A stretch of DNA of 64,000 nucleotides from Volvox africanus (lineage: Eukaryota; Chlorophyta; Chlorophyceae; Chlamydomonadales; Volvocaceae): positions 7,046,001 to 7,110,000 of the forward strand of contig BSDZ01000004.1 of the NCBI GenBank assembly GCA_030268105.1. The letters run 5' to 3'. Of this stretch, positions 61,301 through 64,000 are shown in pieces. The first letter of the stretch is position 1; the number at the start of each line of letters is the position of its first letter. The notes under the pieces were generated by a model, which searched no databases, was not told where the DNA came from, and saw only the letters and a program-made list of their open reading frames with translations. The translations under genes were made by a program, and so were the position numbers.

Positions 61301-61452
61301 GGCCATAGCTGAAGGCATGAATTTTTGTTACAACCCAGAATAAGCGCGTAGCAGACGGCCGGCAACACGAAAGCAAGCAAAGCTGGGCCGTGTGGGCCAA
61401 AGAATTCAAAATGATGTTCTTTCTGTGGATTTTTTGCAGCTTTGTTCATCAT
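58352..61452 (-). CDS. ERG24: Delta(14)-sterol reductase
   Basis: Six exons close in phase: 61128-61452, 60462-60660, 60095-60198, 59544-59794, 58759-58982 and 58352-58544; 431 aa from the first of two tandem ATGs. The ERG4/ERG24 family signatures are all present: [117 protein letters not shown] and the ending [14 protein letters not shown]. The enzyme reduces the C14-C15 double bond left after sterol C14-demethylation, using NADPH, in the ER membrane. RGANSQK and the GREL motif fit C14- rather than C7-reductases. The usual RHPNYLGD reads [13 protein letters not shown] words on the minus strand occur at 58343-58347 and 58087-58091; the latter fits a 3' UTR better. Confidence 0.95.
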
Positions 61453-62083
61453 GATTTTAAAGCAGAGGTTATGCTTGCAGCACGGCTTTCATTAGCATAC
61501 ATACACTAAATGTATCCCCGCTCTAACGACTTTTGATGCCAGTGAAAGACAAGTTATGAGTACCTTAACTTTCCATGGAGCTGTCGAGTAGTTGACAAGC
61601 TGGCTGAACGTACGATTGGCATTGCACGGCATCCGGCGCCCGGGGCCAACGGGACATTTCACGAGATCGCAATCACATAATCAAGTTTCAAGGCTTTTTA
61701 TAGTATTTATGTTAGTTCTTTCATAGGGTTGCTCATCGACGGCATCACCGAGACCCCCCACCGAGCAGCCCCACCTAGCACCTGGAGGTTCACTACAATG
61801 CACGCCCTCCAAATCACAGCACCACTGCAGCGGACAAACCTCGACGCTCCACCACCCTTTATTCCATGGTCATTTGGCAGCAGCACCACCGCATCTACAC
61901 CTCCTGATCAACTTAGGCTGCACGTGTGGTGACAGCTACCTACCAGCTTTGACCCGCAATCATAACCGCTCTTGTGGCAATTTCAGCCACTGCTACAAAT
62001 TCCTCGCTATTGCAAGCAATCGGGCTGATTTATCTGCATCGGATCGAAGCCGGCACCCCCAACTAGTTGGATGATCATGTGCC
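61453..62083. other. Intergenic region between tandem minus-strand genes
   Basis: It holds the 3' UTR of the WD40 gene and the promoter of the sterol reductase. No further feature recognised. Confidence 0.45.
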
Positions 62084-63865
62084 CTACACTCCACCAGCGC
62101 TGACGCTGCTACTCTCGCGCTGCCGTAGTGCCGTTGTGGCGGCAGAGGTAGACGAGTAGACGGACCAGAGGGCGATGGTGCCATCCCTGGAGGCGGACGC
62201 TAGCTGGTTGGTTTCGAGGCTAAAGGCCACGGCTGTAACGTGGCTCCGGTGGTACTGAAATGGGCAAATGAACAGGAGATTGCTCAGTTGGGGTCAAGCT
62301 TGATAAGGTACGAAAAGTCTAATTCAGTGTAAAACAGCCCTAGGCGGAAGGTAAATCATGCAGGAACATTTCTCCGCCACTTCCCCTTTCCTTTCACCCT
62401 TCAGTCCTCTTAGGCCCCGTCCCCCATCGAGGGTGGTATAGGTAAATAGGCAATAATCGGCAATATGCTCCTAGGGAGCGGCCCCCTTGTCTCCTTACAC
62501 TACACATCCGCCGAACCTTGAGAACTGCGAGGGGCTCCCGCCGGCGTACGGAGAACAGCCGCACACGGCCATCCCAGCAGCCGCATGCGAACAGCTTGCC
62601 ATCTCTGCGGATCCGCACGTCTGACGTGCCGCCCTCCCGCAGTTGCACCTGTCTCGTCAGCGTCACAGGTTGCGGGGCCCCTGGACGTACTTCACAGCAA
62701 GAAATCTTGTCGTCAGCCGACCCTGAAACCAAGTCGTATAATTCTGTCGCGTCGTCATTCTCCCGACCGGCCTGCAGCGCGGCTCCACCCTTGCCCTTGG
62801 AGCGGCCCTGCACCCTCGCCCGCACGTCCAGGCACATGACGGGCTCCGTGTGCGCGCGCAATGACCCCAGCGGCCTGCCAGGCTTCCGTAAGTCCCATAA
62901 TGCCACGACACCATCCTCGTAACCCGCAATGATGAAGCGTGGGTCACTCGCCGCTCCTTTATTGCCGCCGCTGTCAACATCACCACCACCACAAGTGCTT
63001 ATATCTTGCTCATCCAGTGGCTCCAGGTCGCTGCGGCTGCTCTCACTCGTTCCCATCCCCGTTTCACAATGTGACGGCGCAGGGGACGGAGAGAGGAACG
63101 CCAAGGCCATACACATCCCGTGGTTGGTTTCGGCGCCGCTATTGATTCCTTCACTCAAGCGGAGGCGAGTTGAGATGGAGGGAGCTTCCTGCACATGAAT
63201 AACGAGGCACTGGAATCAGATGTGACGATATCTCGTATTGCGTATGCAGGTGCTGCACACCATGTCCCATGACCCACACCACTTCCCGTTTTGTATAAGT
63301 GTTCCGAGTCGACCTTCACAGCTCGCTATCCTCCGACGAGGCAACAAATTTGTGACAGGCTCACCGCGGGGCGCCATACATTAACGTCTGCTGGGTCGTG
63401 CCCCGCGCAGGCCACCAGCAAATCCTGCGTACCCATTGGGAAACCTTATCACGGGTGCTTAGCGTGGAAAGGAAAAACAAGGAACATAAACATACGCAGC
63501 ATAGGGACAACAGCATGGGTGGAGCAGCAATAAGGGAAGCATGCAGAAATCTCACACAGCGTCCAGCTGCCATAACACCACAAGCTACACACGTGACGCT
63601 CCGTAGTCCATACAACCTTCAAATACGTTTGTCTGGGCGACCCGCACCGGCATTATTCCGAAGCCAGCAAGTTCAGCACGCCCAATAGACTGACCCGTGG
63701 GTCGCCAGCCAGTCCCGACACCAATGAGTGCGCAGGCCCCACTGCTGCTGCTGCTGCTGCTGGCCGGGAATCTAACGCCTGGGGCCCCGACGTGCCCCCC
63801 GGGGAATCGAGGGCAGGCGCCCAAACGGCGCAGCGACAGAAGTTGAAGGACCCTGTTCGGATTTC
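62084..63865 (-). CDS. WD40 protein, GNB1L/ASA1 (ASTRA-associated protein 1) type, 5' end outside window
   Basis: Exons: about 63700-63865 (acceptor at 63866), 63365-63444, 62517-63188 and 62084-62254. The last three join in phase; the donor of the first could not be fixed, and upstream exons lie beyond 64000. Family landmarks in order: EIRTGSFNFCRCAVW, QDLLVACAGHDPADVNVW, FIIAGYEDGVVALWDLRKPG, LRAHTEPVMCLDV, DLVSGSADDKISC, SDVRIRRDGKLFACGCWDGRVRLF, PLAVLKYHRSHVTAVAFS and LASASRDGTIALWSVY. The TGSFxFCR element and the GYEDG-VALWD repeat are characteristic of GNB1L/ASA1. In yeast ASA1 belongs to the ASTRA/TTT chaperone group that stabilises PIKK kinases. An insert of about 30 residues between the blades (RARVQGRSKGKGG region) and a Ser/Pro-rich stretch near 63050 are lineage-specific. 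Confidence 0.85.
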
Positions 63866-64000
63866 CTGCAGCGGCGTCGGCCTGCCGCACATATGGTGCA
63901 CGGATGCCCATGTCGGCATTAAGCGAACATCCAATCCTAAATGGAAAATCTCCGGAAACATCAATGGCTTTCTCACTAAGTGAACTTTTTTCTGAGTACA

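Overview
This is nuclear DNA from a green alga of the Chlamydomonadales (volvocine type). The genes are split by many short GT-AG introns. Several 3' regions carry the volvocalean polyadenylation word TGTAA. There is a pherophorin-family extracellular-matrix gene and a subtilase with a (Ser-Pro)n hydroxyproline-rich linker. Base composition looks near 50% GC by eye, lower than in Chlamydomonas reinhardtii. I saw no bacterial operons, phage genes or CRISPR arrays. Exon models were built by reading splice sites by hand and checking frame phase across each junction. For seven genes (TRAPPC4, histidinol dehydrogenase, subtilase, NUOB10-like, the CIA30 protein, sterol C14-reductase, the 255-aa unknown) every junction closes in phase.

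Layout. 1-1930 (+): 3' end of an unrecognised Ser/Gly-rich gene. 3711-6796 (-): a membrane-anchored pherophorin-like protein. Just upstream, about 6846-7200 (+): a nuclear copy of mitochondrial DNA (NUMT) with the last domains of a group II intron followed by LSU rRNA. 8963-11824 (-): alpha/beta hydrolase. 12456-14021 (+): TRAPPC4/TRS23. 15524-19403 (+): low-complexity protein with a possible TPX2-like motif and an odd inverted, circularly permuted duplication inside. 19513-23270 (+): histidinol dehydrogenase. 24247-25173 (+): intronless fibrillarin. 27414-30205 (-): endonuclease/exonuclease/phosphatase-fold protein. 30273-30492: purine-only 10-bp tandem repeat. About 31400-31790 (-): C2H2-like ORF. 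33556-34349 (-): complex I subunit NUOB10/PDSW-like. 34797-35841 (+): unknown 255-aa protein. 40932-47240 (-): large secreted subtilase. 47241-56153: long stretch without recognisable genes. 56154-57983 (-): CIA30/NDUFAF1-type complex I assembly factor. 58352-61452 (-): sterol C14-reductase. 62084-63865 and beyond (-): GNB1L/ASA1-type WD40 protein, cut by the window end.

Most identified genes are unrelated housekeeping functions: vesicle tethering, histidine synthesis, rRNA methylation, sterol synthesis and complex I subunit/assembly. Two genes (pherophorin-like, subtilase) belong to the volvocine extracellular-matrix world. The most unusual parts are the NUMT next to the pherophorin gene, the transmembrane anchor on that pherophorin, and the permuted inverted duplication near 18 kb.
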